DNA of 64,000 bases from Serratia plymuthica. GTDB taxonomy: Bacteria; Pseudomonadota; Gammaproteobacteria; Enterobacterales; Enterobacteriaceae. The notes below the pieces were generated by a model. That model ran no database searches, was not told the DNA's origin, and was given only the letters and a program-made list of their open reading frames with translations. The DNA is taken from contig NZ_CP068771.1 in the NCBI RefSeq assembly GCF_018336935.1, positions 2,480,001 to 2,544,000 on the forward strand, in the 5' to 3' direction. The position numbers and the translations under genes are program-made. Positions 34,153 through 43,626 of the stretch are shown one piece after another (position 1 is the stretch's first letter; the number at the start of each line of letters is the position of its first letter).

Positions 34153-36258
34153 ATGGCACGTACTACCCCTATCGAACGCTACCGCAATATCGGCATCTCG
34201 GCGCACATTGATGCCGGCAAAACCACCACCACCGAGCGGATTCTGTTTTACACCGGGGTCAGTCACAAGCTGGGGGAAGTGCACGACGGTGCGGCCACCA
34301 TGGACTGGATGGAGCAGGAACAAGAGCGCGGCATCACCATTACCTCGGCGGCGACCACCTGCTTCTGGAACGGCATGCAGCATAATTATCCGCAGCACCG
34401 CATCAATATTATCGATACCCCAGGACACGTTGACTTTACCATCGAGGTCGAGCGCTCAATGCGCGTGCTGGACGGTGCGGTCATGGTCTATGACTCGGTG
34501 GGCGGCGTACAGCCGCAGTCAGAAACCGTCTGGCGGCAGGCCAATAAATATAAAGTGCCGCGGCTGGCTTTCGTCAACAAAATGGACCGCGTCGGCGCCG
34601 ACTTCTTCCGCGTGCGCAAAATGATGATCGAGCGTTTGAAAGCCAATCCGGTGCCTATCGTCATCCCGATTGGCGCCGAAGACCACTTCACCGGCGTGGT
34701 GGACTTGGTGCGCATGAAGGCCATCCTGTGGGACGAAGCCTCGCAGGGCATGAGTTTCAGCTTTGAAGAGATCCCGGCCGAGCTACGCGATTCCGCGCAG
34801 GAATGGCGGGATAAAATGATCGAGGCCGCGGCCGAAGGCTCGGAAGAGCTGATGGACAAATACCTCAACCAGCAACCGCTGAGCGAAGAAGAGATTGTTC
34901 GCGGCCTGCGCCTGCGCACCATAGCCGGTGAAATCCAGCCGATGCTGTGCGGCTCGGCCTTCCGCAACAAGGGCGTACAGCGCATGCTCGACGCGGTGAT
35001 CGAACTGATGCCCTCGCCGCTCGACGTGCCGCCGATGGAAGGCCATGACGAGCACGACAATATCGTTATCCGCCACGCCGCCGACGACGAAAAATTCTCG
35101 GCGCTGGCGTTCAAGCTGATGACCGATCCCTTTGTGGGCCAACTGACCTTCATACGGGTCTATTCCGGCGTGCTGGCCAAAGGCAACAGTGTCTATAACC
35201 CGATCAAAGACAAAAAAGAGCGCATTGGCCGCATCGTGCAGATGCACGCCAACGATCGCAAAGAGGTCGAAGAACTGCACGCCGGCGATATCGCCGCCTG
35301 CGTGGGGCTGAAAGACGTCACCACCGGCGACACCCTGTGCGACCCTAACGCCATTATCACGCTGGAGAAAATGGTGTTCCCGGAACCGGTGATTGCGCAG
35401 GCGATCGAACCCAAGACCAAGGCCGACCAGGAAAAAATGGGCATCGCGCTGCAACGCCTCACCTCCGAGGATCCTTCGTTCCGCGTTCGCACCGACGAAG
35501 ACTCCGGTCAGACCATTATTTACGGCATGGGCGAGCTGCACCTGGAAATTATCGTCGATCGCATGCGCCGTGAATTTGGCGTGGCGACCACCACCGGCAA
35601 ACCGCAGGTGTCTTACCGCGAAACCATCCGCAAACGCGTGGTCGACGTGGAGGGCAAATTTGTGCGGCAGTCCGGCGGTAAAGGCCAATATGGTCACGTG
35701 GTGTTAACGGTGGAACCGAACGAACCGGGTAAAGGCTTCGAGTTCTTCGATGAAATCAAGGGCGGCGTGATCCCGGGCGAATATATACCTGCGGTAAAAA
35801 AAGGCCTGCTGGAGGCGCTGAACAACGGCGTGCTGGCCGGCTATCAGATGGTTGACGTCAAGGTGCATCTGACCTTCGGCTCATACCACGACGTCGACTC
35901 CTCTGAGCAAGCCTTCCGCATGGCGGCGATCTTTGGCTTTAGAGAGGCCTGCCGCGAGGCTGACCCGGTGATCCTGGAGCCGATCATGGCGGTAGAGGTG
36001 GAAACGCCGGAAGACTATGCCGGCAGCGTGATGGGCGATCTGTCGTCGCGGCGCGGTCTGGTACAGGGCATGGAGGATATCCCCGGCGGCGGCGGCAAGG
36101 AGATCCGCGCCAAGGTGCCGCTGTCCGAGATGTTTGGTTACTCGACCACCCTGCGCTCGATGTCCCAGGGCCGCGCGACCTACACCATGGAGTTCAGCCA
36201 CTACGCCGAAGCGCCGCGCAACGTGGCCGAAGAGATCATTCACCACAGTAAACGTTAA
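34153..36258 (+). CDS. fusA: Elongation factor G, second copy
   Basis: This is a full-length EF-G of 701 residues. All GTPase motifs are intact: G1 AHIDAGKTT (about 17-25), G2 region [12 protein letters not shown]3 DTPGHVDF, G4 [10 protein letters not shown] and G5 near CGSAF. Domains IV and V follow, including [16 protein letters not shown] and [11 protein letters not shown]. Thus it should translocate ribosomes, or split them with RRF. It is not in a str operon: neighbours are sfuC and a drug/metabolite permease, and there is no rpsG or tufA. It is therefore likely to be an extra EF-G (fusA2) expressed separately. Whether it replaces EF-G1 under some condition or confers tolerance to an inhibitor is unknown. 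Confidence 0.92.
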   Translation: MARTTPIERYRNIGISAHIDAGKTTTTERILFYTGVSHKLGEVHDGAATMDWMEQEQERGITITSAATTCFWNGMQHNYPQHRINIIDTPGHVDFTIEVERSMRVLDGAVMVYDSVGGVQPQSETVWRQANKYKVPRLAFVNKMDRVGADFFRVRKMMIERLKANPVPIVIPIGAEDHFTGVVDLVRMKAILWDEASQGMSFSFEEIPAELRDSAQEWRDKMIEAAAEGSEELMDKYLNQQPLSEEEIVRGLRLRTIAGEIQPMLCGSAFRNKGVQRMLDAVIELMPSPLDVPPMEGHDEHDNIVIRHAADDEKFSALAFKLMTDPFVGQLTFIRVYSGVLAKGNSVYNPIKDKKERIGRIVQMHANDRKEVEELHAGDIAACVGLKDVTTGDTLCDPNAIITLEKMVFPEPVIAQAIEPKTKADQEKMGIALQRLTSEDPSFRVRTDEDSGQTIIYGMGELHLEIIVDRMRREFGVATTTGKPQVSYRETIRKRVVDVEGKFVRQSGGKGQYGHVVLTVEPNEPGKGFEFFDEIKGGVIPGEYIPAVKKGLLEALNNGVLAGYQMVDVKVHLTFGSYHDVDSSEQAFRMAAIFGFREACREADPVILEPIMAVEVETPEDYAGSVMGDLSSRRGLVQGMEDIPGGGGKEIRAKVPLSEMFGYSTTLRSMSQGRATYTMEFSHYAEAPRNVAEEIIHHSKR

Positions 36259-36268
36259 GCTGTTCACC

Positions 36269-36290
36269 GCCTGCCGCGTAAGCGGCAGGC
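36269..36290. terminator. Hairpin between convergent genes
   Basis: GCCTGCCGC (36269-36277) pairs with GCGGCAGGC (36282-36290) around GTAA, between the EF-G stop and the end of the EamA gene. It probably acts on both strands, though no long T run follows. Confidence 0.55.
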
Positions 36291-36291
36291 G

Positions 36292-37257
36292 TCACTCGTT
36301 CTCTGCCAACCGCACTATCACCGGCTGCGGTTTGATGCGCATCGCGTACACCACCCCGATCATCAGACAGGCGATACCGCACAGCGTCAACAGCGGCGGC
36401 CACGTCTGGCGCAGCATGAAGGTGTAGGCCAGCCCCGCCAGAATTTCGAAGACGATCAGTGGCCCCACCAGCACCGTCGGCAGGCGCTGGCTCGCCTCAT
36501 TCCAGCACAGCGCGCCAATCCACGAACACAGTATGCCGATGGCAATCATCAACGAGACAAACACCCCCGGCCGTGGCCCAAACGGCAGCGCGAACGCCGG
36601 TTGAGTAAGGGCCAACTGGCCGCAAACCAACAGGTAGCCCGCCAACGCCAACGGCAAGGTAACGACCCCCTGCGCCGTCGCCCAGGTGGCCGGCCTCTGG
36701 TCTGGATTTTCCCGCAGCCAGCGGGCATTGCGCAGCGGGAACCAGGTCCAGCAGGCCACCGCCAACAGCGCCAGCCCCAAACCGCTGATATAGCGCCAGA
36801 GATCGAGCGGTGCCGCATTGCCCTTCAGTTCGGCGACGTTGACGAATGCCAGCCCGCAAGCGATCAAAACCAGCGCCGGCGTTAGCTTCCGCCAGGAAAG
36901 TCGCCCGTCATGACGGCTGTAGAACAGGTTGGCGGTCACCGAAATCACCACCGGCAACGTGCCGATAATCATGGTGGACACCGGCGCACCGGTGCGTTGA
37001 ATGGCGCTGGCAAGGCACAGGTAATACAGCAGGTTGCCGATCGCCGTCAGTTTGAGCGCCTCGAGCCAGTCTTTACGCTGCAGCTTTTTCAACCGGCGAC
37101 GATCGAGCCACGCCAACGGCAAGGCGATCAGGCCAAAGGCCAGGTAGCGCCCGGTGGACTGTAACGCTGCAGGATATTCGGGGATTAATACCGGTCCGAC
37201 AAAAATCAGCCCCCACATCAGCCCGGCAGAGAGGGCAAATAACACGCCAACAAACAT
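36292..37257 (-). CDS. EamA/DMT-family permease
   Basis: This 321-residue protein has ten hydrophobic segments in two EamA repeats. The start MFVGVLFALSAGLMWGLIFV is typical of the drug/metabolite transporter superfamily. GGAG precedes the ATG at 37257, so the longer frame from 37305 is not used. The N-terminal repeat contains PLAWLDRRRLKKLQRKDW, the usual cytoplasmic loop between segments 2 and 3. The substrate (an amino acid, metabolite or drug) cannot be predicted. Confidence 0.85.
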   Translation of the reverse strand: MFVGVLFALSAGLMWGLIFVGPVLIPEYPAALQSTGRYLAFGLIALPLAWLDRRRLKKLQRKDWLEALKLTAIGNLLYYLCLASAIQRTGAPVSTMIIGTLPVVISVTANLFYSRHDGRLSWRKLTPALVLIACGLAFVNVAELKGNAAPLDLWRYISGLGLALLAVACWTWFPLRNARWLRENPDQRPATWATAQGVVTLPLALAGYLLVCGQLALTQPAFALPFGPRPGVFVSLMIAIGILCSWIGALCWNEASQRLPTVLVGPLIVFEILAGLAYTFMLRQTWPPLLTLCGIACLMIGVVYAMRIKPQPVIVRLAENE

Positions 37258-37390
37258 AGTGACTCCATCAACCCGTGAATGCATTTCAGGGGCAGCGTAG
37301 CGCAATCCACGGTGGCGATATTGTAGCAGGTTGCTGTTTTAGCGGGTCGACCTGGGAAACTACGTCAAGCCTGTTTTTTATGGCGATATT

Positions 37391-38053
37391 TTAGCCGGTC
37401 TGAGTCGTTCTCTTCGTTGGCTGATCTGATGAACCGAAAGCCAGGCATAGAGTATGAGTCTTGATGTCTACAGGCCAGGCCGCAATACATTGTTCAAGTT
37501 TGGCGCGATTGTCTGCGAAGAGCGCACGAATCCCCTCCTCATAGCCAGGCAAGTCTCCGGCGATCGCCTGCATGAACTGATAAGCAGCCTCATGAGCTGC
37601 CCGTTTTTGTTCACGCGCCCCCTCCGAATGCATGGCTTCGTCTACCAGACGCCTGAGTATAGCGGATGCGCTGCCGGGCCGGGCGGTTAGCCAATCCCAT
37701 TGACTTGGCAGCAAGGTTACCTCGCGAGCAACGACACCTAATTTTGGCCGACCCCGTCCTTTCGATTCGGCGGAATCGTCTTCCTGCGTATCTCCCGACT
37801 TGTCCCGGCGGGTGGCATAACGCCCCGTGAATTGTTGGGGAGGACAGGAAAGCCTCTCTACGACGTCGGCATCGGACCCTCGCAGGTCCAAGTCGATCAC
37901 GCCGCCTGTCATATCATCAAAAACAAGAAATGTTCTTAACGATCCCTTCTCGATCTCATTTTTAACGGCAAGTGCAACCTCAACCAACGGACCTGAGAAC
38001 AGCAACTGTTGATCACCAAAGGCTGTCGACGCCTTCGACAGGTATTCAGACAT
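37391..38053 (-). CDS. DUF2239-family protein
   Basis: This is a 220-residue soluble protein of the DUF2239 family, function unknown. Recognisable blocks are TFLVFDDMTGGVIDLDLRG near residue 40, GRPKLGVVAREVTLLPSQW in the middle, and the helical HEAAYQFMQAIAGDLPGYEEG segment. The GRPKLGVVAREVTLLP stretch resembles short arm-type DNA-contacting segments but that is speculation. A low-complexity section (about 80-100) is rich in D, E and S. It is divergent from a GIY-YIG/MarR gene pair, and an operator-like motif in front of its start is also found twice before that pair. Confidence 0.75.
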   Translation of the reverse strand: MSEYLSKASTAFGDQQLLFSGPLVEVALAVKNEIEKGSLRTFLVFDDMTGGVIDLDLRGSDADVVERLSCPPQQFTGRYATRRDKSGDTQEDDSAESKGRGRPKLGVVAREVTLLPSQWDWLTARPGSASAILRRLVDEAMHSEGAREQKRAAHEAAYQFMQAIAGDLPGYEEGIRALFADNRAKLEQCIAAWPVDIKTHTLCLAFGSSDQPTKRTTQTG

Positions 38054-38084
38054 GCATTCAACCTCAATGGGATGTTAAGGGGCC

Positions 38085-38108
38085 TTAATATACCCGGATA
38101 AAATTAAT
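38085..38108. promoter_or_regulatory. Operator-like motif before the DUF2239 gene
   Basis: ATACCCGGATAAAATT (about 38089-38104) lies 36 bases upstream of the DUF2239 start. It is nearly identical to the inverse of the copy at 38325-38338 (AATACCCGGATAATATT on the minus strand). The shared motif suggests common control by the MarR protein encoded at 38765. Confidence 0.5.
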
Positions 38109-38297
38109 AGTAAATATTATGAAGACAGTTTCATTCTGATTGGTCGCCTTTTTGACGACATCCGCAAAACTTGCAACGACCGGTGGCTTATAACAGCAGC
38201 AAATTCAAACTGTAACCCCATTTACCGGTGATGAGAGGCCCTCTTCCAGCGGCTCGCCGTCAACCCCAAATTTTCATGCGGCATAGCGATAGGTATA

Positions 38298-38342
38298 TTT
38301 ACCCGGGTATTATTGACACGTAATATTATCCGGGTATTATTC
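38298..38342. promoter_or_regulatory. Two operator-like repeats before the GIY-YIG/MarR genes
   Basis: TTTACCCGGGTATTATT (38298-38314), whose core TACCCGGGTA is a perfect palindrome, and TATTATCCGGGTATTATT (38324-38341) are near copies spaced 26 bases apart, about 60-105 bases before the start at 38403. They sit where a promoter would be, fitting binding by a MarR dimer at each copy. Confidence 0.5.
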
Positions 38343-38402
38343 GTGAAAATGCATATCGCTGACAACAACGCCATGACTTACCTGAAACCAAGAGGAGGGA
38401 TA

Positions 38403-38765
38403 ATGACAGACAAACAAGCGCTGAAACGGCAGTACCTGGACACGAAAACCCGGGCAGGGGTGTATGCGATCCGTAACAAGATCACGGGGCGAGTATTAGT
38501 TGCAGGCAGTGCTAACGTTCAGGGAACACTCAACCGGCACCGTTTTGAACTGCGATATGCACAACATCGGAACATGAGACTCGCGCAGGATTGGGTCGAG
38601 CATGGTGAGAGTAACTTTCTCTTTGAGGTACTCGACATGGTTAAAGCCAGTGAAGATCCCGCTTTCGATGCCGCGCGGGAATTGGAAATGTTGGTGAGCC
38701 TGTGGCGCCAGGAAATCCACTGCCCCGACCAACTTAGCTACGACGAACCCGGAAGGAAGCCTTAA
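38403..38765 (+). CDS. GIY-YIG-like protein
   Basis: This is a 120-residue protein whose first half matches the GIY-YIG nuclease fold: AGVYAIRNKITGRVLVAGSA (about 19-38), then the conserved arginine in NRHRFELRYAQ and the glutamate in FLFEVLDMV. In true nucleases the second tyrosine lies in a YIG/YVG block; here it reads VAG, so the second catalytic tyrosine is missing and activity is doubtful. GAGGAGG precedes the ATG at 38403, which is chosen over the frame from 38313. The last base of its stop codon is the first base of the MarR start (TAATG), so the two are translationally coupled. Confidence 0.75.
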   Translation: MTDKQALKRQYLDTKTRAGVYAIRNKITGRVLVAGSANVQGTLNRHRFELRYAQHRNMRLAQDWVEHGESNFLFEVLDMVKASEDPAFDAARELEMLVSLWRQEIHCPDQLSYDEPGRKP

Positions 38766-39181
38766 TGAACGCAAATCTCGATTTTTGTTTGGCGTTATAT
38801 CGTGCTCAGGCCAATCTGCAACTTAAGCTTGACGATGAATTGGGCACATATCATGGCATCAGCTTCAGTGACTTTACGCTACTGAATGTTATCGCGCGAT
38901 CGGACGGCGATCGGGTAAAGATATCAGTACTCGGGGAGCAGATGGGTAAACCGCAATCAGCCGTAGTGCGTCAATTGATCGTTCTCGAAAAAATTGGCCT
39001 CGTAGCACGCGACAGCACCGATGGGCTTCGTCAGGTCGTGCTTCGCGCGCCCGGCCGTGTATTGGTGAACGTGGCGCGTGAAACTGCAGCGAGTGTTGGC
39101 ACAAAAGCTCTCGAGTCATTTACCCCGGCAATGGTGGCAACTGTTTTCGCCGCAATGGTGACGCTGGCAGACGCGCCTTAA
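38765..39181 (+). CDS. MarR-family winged-helix regulator
   Basis: This is a 138-residue protein with the MarR layout: a helical dimer arm at the start (LDFCLALYRAQANLQLKLDD), the winged helix in about residues 35-95 (FSDFTLLNVIARSDGDRVKI, then LGEQMGKPQSAVVRQLIVLE) and a C-terminal dimer helix. The recognition helix is QSAVVRQLIVLEKIGL, followed by the wing RDSTDGLRQVVL. It is coupled to the GIY-YIG-like gene. The repeated ACCCGG motifs in front of this pair and of the divergent DUF2239 gene are likely binding sites. Confidence 0.8.
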   Translation: MNANLDFCLALYRAQANLQLKLDDELGTYHGISFSDFTLLNVIARSDGDRVKISVLGEQMGKPQSAVVRQLIVLEKIGLVARDSTDGLRQVVLRAPGRVLVNVARETAASVGTKALESFTPAMVATVFAAMVTLADAP

Positions 39182-39227
39182 AGTCATTAATCCTGTCATG
39201 CACTAACCAGCGTATAAATGGCGATAC

Positions 39228-40055
39228 TTAGCGAGCCATGACCTGTTTTTGATAGCGCACGGGCGTGACACCGTAACGGTTGGCGAAAGCGCGGGTTAAA
39301 TGCGCCTGATCGGTTAGCCCGGCTGCGGCGGCTACCTGCGCGGCCGGCATGCCGCGCCCCAGCATCAGCTTGGCTTGCGCAAGGCGGATCGCCATCAGCA
39401 TCTGCTGGGGCGATACATGGTATTCGGCTTTGAATTTGCGCAAAAAATGATACGGACTGAGCGACACCAACGCCGCCAACTGATCCAGCGTAATAGCGGC
39501 GGAAAAGTTATCGCGCAGGTAGGTTTTGACGATGTCGAAACGGTGCGCCGGCTCATCTTTCAGCGGCCGGGCGGTACGCGCGTGGGGGCGGAAAATCGCC
39601 ACCACTTGCAGCAGCAGGTCGTCGATCGTCATCGGATCCCGGGCTTGCCACAGAGCGGCCAGCGTCGCCGATAGTTGCCGCGCCGCCTGCGGATCCTGGC
39701 GTACCGCATCGGTAAACCAAAACCCCTGCTCGCCGGACAGCAGCTCCAGCGCCCCGGGTTCAAGATAGAGCATCCGATAATTCCAGCCGCCGGCCGTTTC
39801 CGCCTCGCCGGTGTGCAGCTCATCCGGGTTCATCAGCACCAGCGAACCCGGTGCCGCCAGATGCTGCGCGCCACGATAACGGAAGCGCTCGGCGCCGACA
39901 TCGACGGTGCCGATGGCGAAAGCGTCGTGGGTATGCGGTTCGAAGACATAGCGCTCGATATGGGCGTGGTAAAGCTCTACGCCCGGCAGTTGCGGCAACT
40001 GCCGGAACTGTGCGCAATCTTTTTCGAAGGGGAACTGCTGTGGAACACCCTGCAC
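39228..40055 (-). CDS. AraC-family transcriptional regulator
   Basis: This 275-residue regulator has an N-terminal sensor domain of cupin type (EPHTHDAFAIGTVDVGAE; NPDELHTGEAETAGG) and a C-terminal pair of helix-turn-helix motifs (ALVSLSPYHFLRKFKAEYHV; AQVAAAAGLTDQAHLTRAF). The start codon is GTG at 40055 with GGAGG just upstream; no ATG fits. It is a paralogue of the regulator at 24003-24815. It is divergent from the aldehyde dehydrogenase gene, with 235 bases between, and may control it. The gap contains a small palindrome GGGTA-TTT-TACCC (40183-40195). Confidence 0.86.
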   Translation of the reverse strand: MQGVPQQFPFEKDCAQFRQLPQLPGVELYHAHIERYVFEPHTHDAFAIGTVDVGAERFRYRGAQHLAAPGSLVLMNPDELHTGEAETAGGWNYRMLYLEPGALELLSGEQGFWFTDAVRQDPQAARQLSATLAALWQARDPMTIDDLLLQVVAIFRPHARTARPLKDEPAHRFDIVKTYLRDNFSAAITLDQLAALVSLSPYHFLRKFKAEYHVSPQQMLMAIRLAQAKLMLGRGMPAAQVAAAAGLTDQAHLTRAFANRYGVTPVRYQKQVMAR

Positions 40056-40290
40056 GCAACCTCCATCGCCTGCGCCCTACCGCCTTGCATCAAGGCCGAA
40101 TCTGGCTTGTATGATAGTCAAACCCACGCCGTTTGAGTAGTGCGCAACGCGGTTCCCTGGACGATCGCGCTCATTCGGCGTAGGGTATTTTACCCATCGC
40201 CCGGCGCCTGTTGATCGGCACCGGCGGGTTTGATTATCCTGCCGCAGAGCAGGAAAACGGTGTTTAACTCCCTGAAAGTAAGAGGCAACA

Positions 40291-41724
40291 ATGTATCCAG
40301 ATACTCAACTCTATATTGACGGACAATGGCGCGGCGCAGTTGCCGGCAAAACCATGCCGGTCACCAACCCCGCAACCGGTGAGGTAATCGGCAACGTGGC
40401 GCACGCCGCACAGGCCGATCTCGATCTGGCGCTGGCCGCTACCGAACGCGGTTTTAAACTCTGGCGCGACACCTCCGCCTATCAGCGCGCCATCCTGATG
40501 CGTAAAGCCGCCGCCTTGCTGCGCGAACGCGCAGACTCTGTCGCCGCCATCATGACGCAGGAACAGGGTAAACCGGTGGCGCAGGCCAAGGTTGAGATCC
40601 TTAACTCGGCGGACGTCATCGACTGGTTTGCCGGCGAAGCCAGCCGCACCTACGGCCAAATCATCCCTGCCCGCAGCCGCGACGTTCAACAGCAAACCCT
40701 TAAGCTGCCGGTCGGCCCGGTTGCCGCCTTTACGCCGTGGAACTTCCCGATCAACCAGATCGTGCGCAAGCTGTCCGCCGCACTGGCCGCCGGTTGCTCG
40801 ATCATCATCAAAGGCCCGGAAGAAACCCCGGCCTCACCGGCAGAGCTGATCAGAGCCTTTGCCGACGCAGGCATCCCGGCCGGCGTGATAGCGCTGGTGT
40901 ACGGCACCCCGGCGGACATCTCCGAATACCTGATCCCGCACCCGACCATTCGCAAGATCTCGTTCACCGGCTCCACCCGCGTGGGCAAACATCTGGCAGC
41001 GCTGGCCGGGCAGCATATGAAAAAGGCCACCATGGAGCTGGGCGGCCACGCGCCGGTGTTGATTTTTGACGATGCCGATCTCGACGCCGCCGCCAAAGAG
41101 CTGGCACTGGCCAAGTTCCGCAACGCCGGCCAGGTCTGTATCGCCCCAACCCGCTTCCTGATCCAGCAAGGCGTCTATGAAGCCTTTGTAGAGAAATTCA
41201 CCGTAGCGGTGCGCGACATCAAACTGGGCAACGGATTGGATGAGGGCGTGACCATGGGGCCAATGGTGCTGGAGCGCAGCGTCGCCGCCATCGATGCCTT
41301 CGTGAAGGACGCCATCGACCAGGGCGCCAAGGCCAGCACCGGCGGCAACCGTCTGCCGGGCAGCGGCAACTTCTTTGAGCCAACGGTGCTGCGCGACGTC
41401 CCGCTGAGCGCGCGAGCGATGTCCGAAGAGCCGTTTGGCCCGGTCGCCCTGCTGCGTCCGTTTGCCACCTACGAGGAAGCGATCGCCGAGGCTAACCGCC
41501 TGCCTTACGGTCTGGCGGCCTATGCCTATAGCCGCAGCATCGCCACGGTAACCGCGCTGGGGCGCGATGTGGAAAGCGGCATGCTCAGCATCAACCATAT
41601 CGGTTTCGGCCTGCCTGAGACGCCGTTTGGCGGGGTGAAAGACTCCGGTCACGGCACCGAAGGCGGCAGCGAGGCGATCGAATCCTATCTGGAGACCCGC
41701 TTCGTCACCGTCGCCGGCCGTTAA
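40291..41724 (+). CDS. NAD(P)-dependent aldehyde dehydrogenase (succinate-semialdehyde type)
   Basis: This 477-residue enzyme oxidises an aldehyde to the acid. The cofactor site has [13 protein letters not shown], the FTGSTRVGK loop, the general base glutamate in [10 protein letters not shown] and the catalytic cysteine in [11 protein letters not shown] (about residue 285). The C-terminal block [19 protein letters not shown] is typical of the SSADH (GabD) and lactaldehyde dehydrogenase branch. No GABA permease or transaminase is near, so the aldehyde is uncertain. GTAAGAGG lies before the ATG at 40291. Control by the divergent AraC regulator is plausible. Confidence 0.88.
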   Translation: MYPDTQLYIDGQWRGAVAGKTMPVTNPATGEVIGNVAHAAQADLDLALAATERGFKLWRDTSAYQRAILMRKAAALLRERADSVAAIMTQEQGKPVAQAKVEILNSADVIDWFAGEASRTYGQIIPARSRDVQQQTLKLPVGPVAAFTPWNFPINQIVRKLSAALAAGCSIIIKGPEETPASPAELIRAFADAGIPAGVIALVYGTPADISEYLIPHPTIRKISFTGSTRVGKHLAALAGQHMKKATMELGGHAPVLIFDDADLDAAAKELALAKFRNAGQVCIAPTRFLIQQGVYEAFVEKFTVAVRDIKLGNGLDEGVTMGPMVLERSVAAIDAFVKDAIDQGAKASTGGNRLPGSGNFFEPTVLRDVPLSARAMSEEPFGPVALLRPFATYEEAIAEANRLPYGLAAYAYSRSIATVTALGRDVESGMLSINHIGFGLPETPFGGVKDSGHGTEGGSEAIESYLETRFVTVAGR

Positions 41725-41805
41725 ACTCCCATAGCCGGAAACGCCAATGCCCCGCAATCCACATGCGGGGCATTAATCACACCAGATGCCGCATTCAGCA
41801 CCCGA

Positions 41806-42711
41806 TTAAACGGCCTTGTCGAACAGCACCCGCGCCGCCGGGGTTAACCCCAGCATATGAATGCAGGCATGCACCATGCCCGGCAGCCGCTCGCAGCGCA
41901 CCGCCACCCCGTCCTCACGCAACCGCTGCGCATACTGCTCGGCCTCATCGCGTAACGGATCGTACTCGCAGCTCAGAATGGTCGCCGGCGGCAACCGCCC
42001 CAGGGTGATTGCATGCAGGGGTTCGGCGTAAGGGTCGCGCGGTTTCCCCTCTTTACCCAAATACGTCGCCCAGCAAAACGTCATCACTTCCCGGGTCAAG
42101 AAATACCCCTGCGCGTAGTCGTCGTAACTGGCGGTATTCATCGCGCCGCTCAGCGCCGGATACAGCAACAGCTGATGCTCGATTTGCGGCCCTGCGCGGT
42201 CGCGGGCCAGCAACGCCACGGCCGCCGCCAGATTGCCGCCTGCGCTGTCGCCGCCAACCGCGATGCGCCCGGCGATAATCCCCAGCGCATCCGCCTGCTC
42301 AGCCACTGCGCACAATGCCTGGTAAAAATCCTCCAGCGGCCGAGGGAACGGATGCTCCGGCGCCAGCCGGTAATCGACCGACAGGATCAACCGGCCCGTG
42401 GCATTGGCCAGCGCCTGGCAAGGCCGGTCATACAGCGCCAACGACCCCAGGCACCAGCCGCCGCCGTGGGCGTACAGCATGGCCGGCAAGGGGCCTTCCC
42501 CCGCGCCCAGCGGTAAATAGGCGCGAATGGCGATTTCATGGCCGTCGTTGGCGGTGACCGTAAAATCCCGCACGCCGCCGCCGGCTTCAGCTTCGCCCTG
42601 CAACTGCAACAACCCAGCCTCGGCGGCGGCGCGCATCTCGGCCAGGGAGGCGGGTGCCGCCGCACCTGCCGTATCCGCCAGAAAACGGGCAATCTGCGTA
42701 TCAAGCGGCAT
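41806..42711 (-). CDS. Alpha/beta hydrolase, hormone-sensitive-lipase type (GDXG)
   Basis: This 301-residue esterase has the HSL oxyanion-hole motif HGGGWCLGS (about 80-88) and the nucleophile motif GDSAGGNLA with the catalytic serine. It also has the aspartate in CEYDPLRDE and the histidine in GMVHACIHML. It is expected to act on short acyl esters or lactones. The ATG at 42711 lies inside the end of the preceding hydrolase gene (11-base overlap), so the longer frame from 42852 is rejected. It is third in a minus-strand run: isomerase-like, hydrolase, hydrolase. Confidence 0.85.
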   Translation of the reverse strand: MPLDTQIARFLADTAGAAAPASLAEMRAAAEAGLLQLQGEAEAGGGVRDFTVTANDGHEIAIRAYLPLGAGEGPLPAMLYAHGGGWCLGSLALYDRPCQALANATGRLILSVDYRLAPEHPFPRPLEDFYQALCAVAEQADALGIIAGRIAVGGDSAGGNLAAAVALLARDRAGPQIEHQLLLYPALSGAMNTASYDDYAQGYFLTREVMTFCWATYLGKEGKPRDPYAEPLHAITLGRLPPATILSCEYDPLRDEAEQYAQRLREDGVAVRCERLPGMVHACIHMLGLTPAARVLFDKAV

Positions 42712-43597
42712 CGGTCTGCGCCTCTGACAGGAAAGACACCACCAGCGCGATAAACGCCTCGTGACACTCTTCGGTAATGAAATGACCGCAGCCGGCGACC
42801 GTCTCACCCCGCAGATCCACGGCGTTATCCCGCAACGTGACAAAAGGCGCATCGCCAGTGGCGTGCTCTGCGCCGATGGTCATCACCGGCATTTCGAGCC
42901 GGCTCTCGGCACGCCGCTGGTTTTGCCGCACGGTCTCGGGAATGGCGCGGTAGTAATCAAAGCCGGCGCGCAGGCTGCCCGGTGCGGAATAAGCGGCGAT
43001 ATAGGTCTCTGCAGCCACCCGATCGCGGCGATAAGACCAGCGGTTAAAGATGTAGCCGAGATACTCCCTCTCGCGCCCCAGCGTCAACGCCTCCGGCAGA
43101 TCCGCCAGTTGGTTGAACATGAAATGCCACAGGAAGATGTTTTGGTCCGGCGCCACAAAAATCGGCGGTGCGGGGGCCAGCCCTGGGATCACCGCTTCGG
43201 TCAGCACCAGTCTTTCCACCGCCTGTGGATAGTCGCTGGCCATCGCATAACCGATCCACATGCCAATATCGTGGCCGACCAACGCATAACTCGGGTGCCC
43301 AAGCTGCAGCATGGTCTGGTGCAGCACGGCGGCGACGCTGCCGGTGTCGTAACCGCCGGTGGGTTTATCCGAATCGCCGATGCCCGGCGGATCCACCGCA
43401 ATCGCCTTAAAGCCGGCCGCTGCCAGCGCCTGCATCACATAGCGCCAGGTATACCAGGTCTGCGGCCAGCCGGGGATCAACAATACCGGCCGGCCTTCGC
43501 CGAGGGTGACGCAGTGAATGCGGTTGCCGTTGACCCGTGCATAGACGTGTTCGGGTTCAGGTCCATTCAGCATGGACCCGTTATTTTGCATTTTCAT
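42701..43597 (-). CDS. Alpha/beta hydrolase, epoxide-hydrolase/dehalogenase type
   Basis: This is a 298-residue hydrolase. It has the oxyanion motif LLIPGWPQTWYTWR and the nucleophile elbow VGHDIGMWIGY, where the nucleophile is Asp, not Ser, as in epoxide hydrolases and haloacid or haloalkane dehalogenases. The catalytic histidine is in AGCGHFITEE. The cap domain lies between about residues 135-215. GGAG precedes the ATG at 43597. It is 29 bases after the isomerase-like gene and overlaps the next hydrolase, suggesting one pathway for an unknown substrate, regulated by the divergent TetR protein. Confidence 0.85.
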   Translation of the reverse strand: MKMQNNGSMLNGPEPEHVYARVNGNRIHCVTLGEGRPVLLIPGWPQTWYTWRYVMQALAAAGFKAIAVDPPGIGDSDKPTGGYDTGSVAAVLHQTMLQLGHPSYALVGHDIGMWIGYAMASDYPQAVERLVLTEAVIPGLAPAPPIFVAPDQNIFLWHFMFNQLADLPEALTLGREREYLGYIFNRWSYRRDRVAAETYIAAYSAPGSLRAGFDYYRAIPETVRQNQRRAESRLEMPVMTIGAEHATGDAPFVTLRDNAVDLRGETVAGCGHFITEECHEAFIALVVSFLSEAQTDAA

Positions 43598-43626
43598 GGG
43601 TGTTCTCCGTGGTGGAATAGCGTGGC

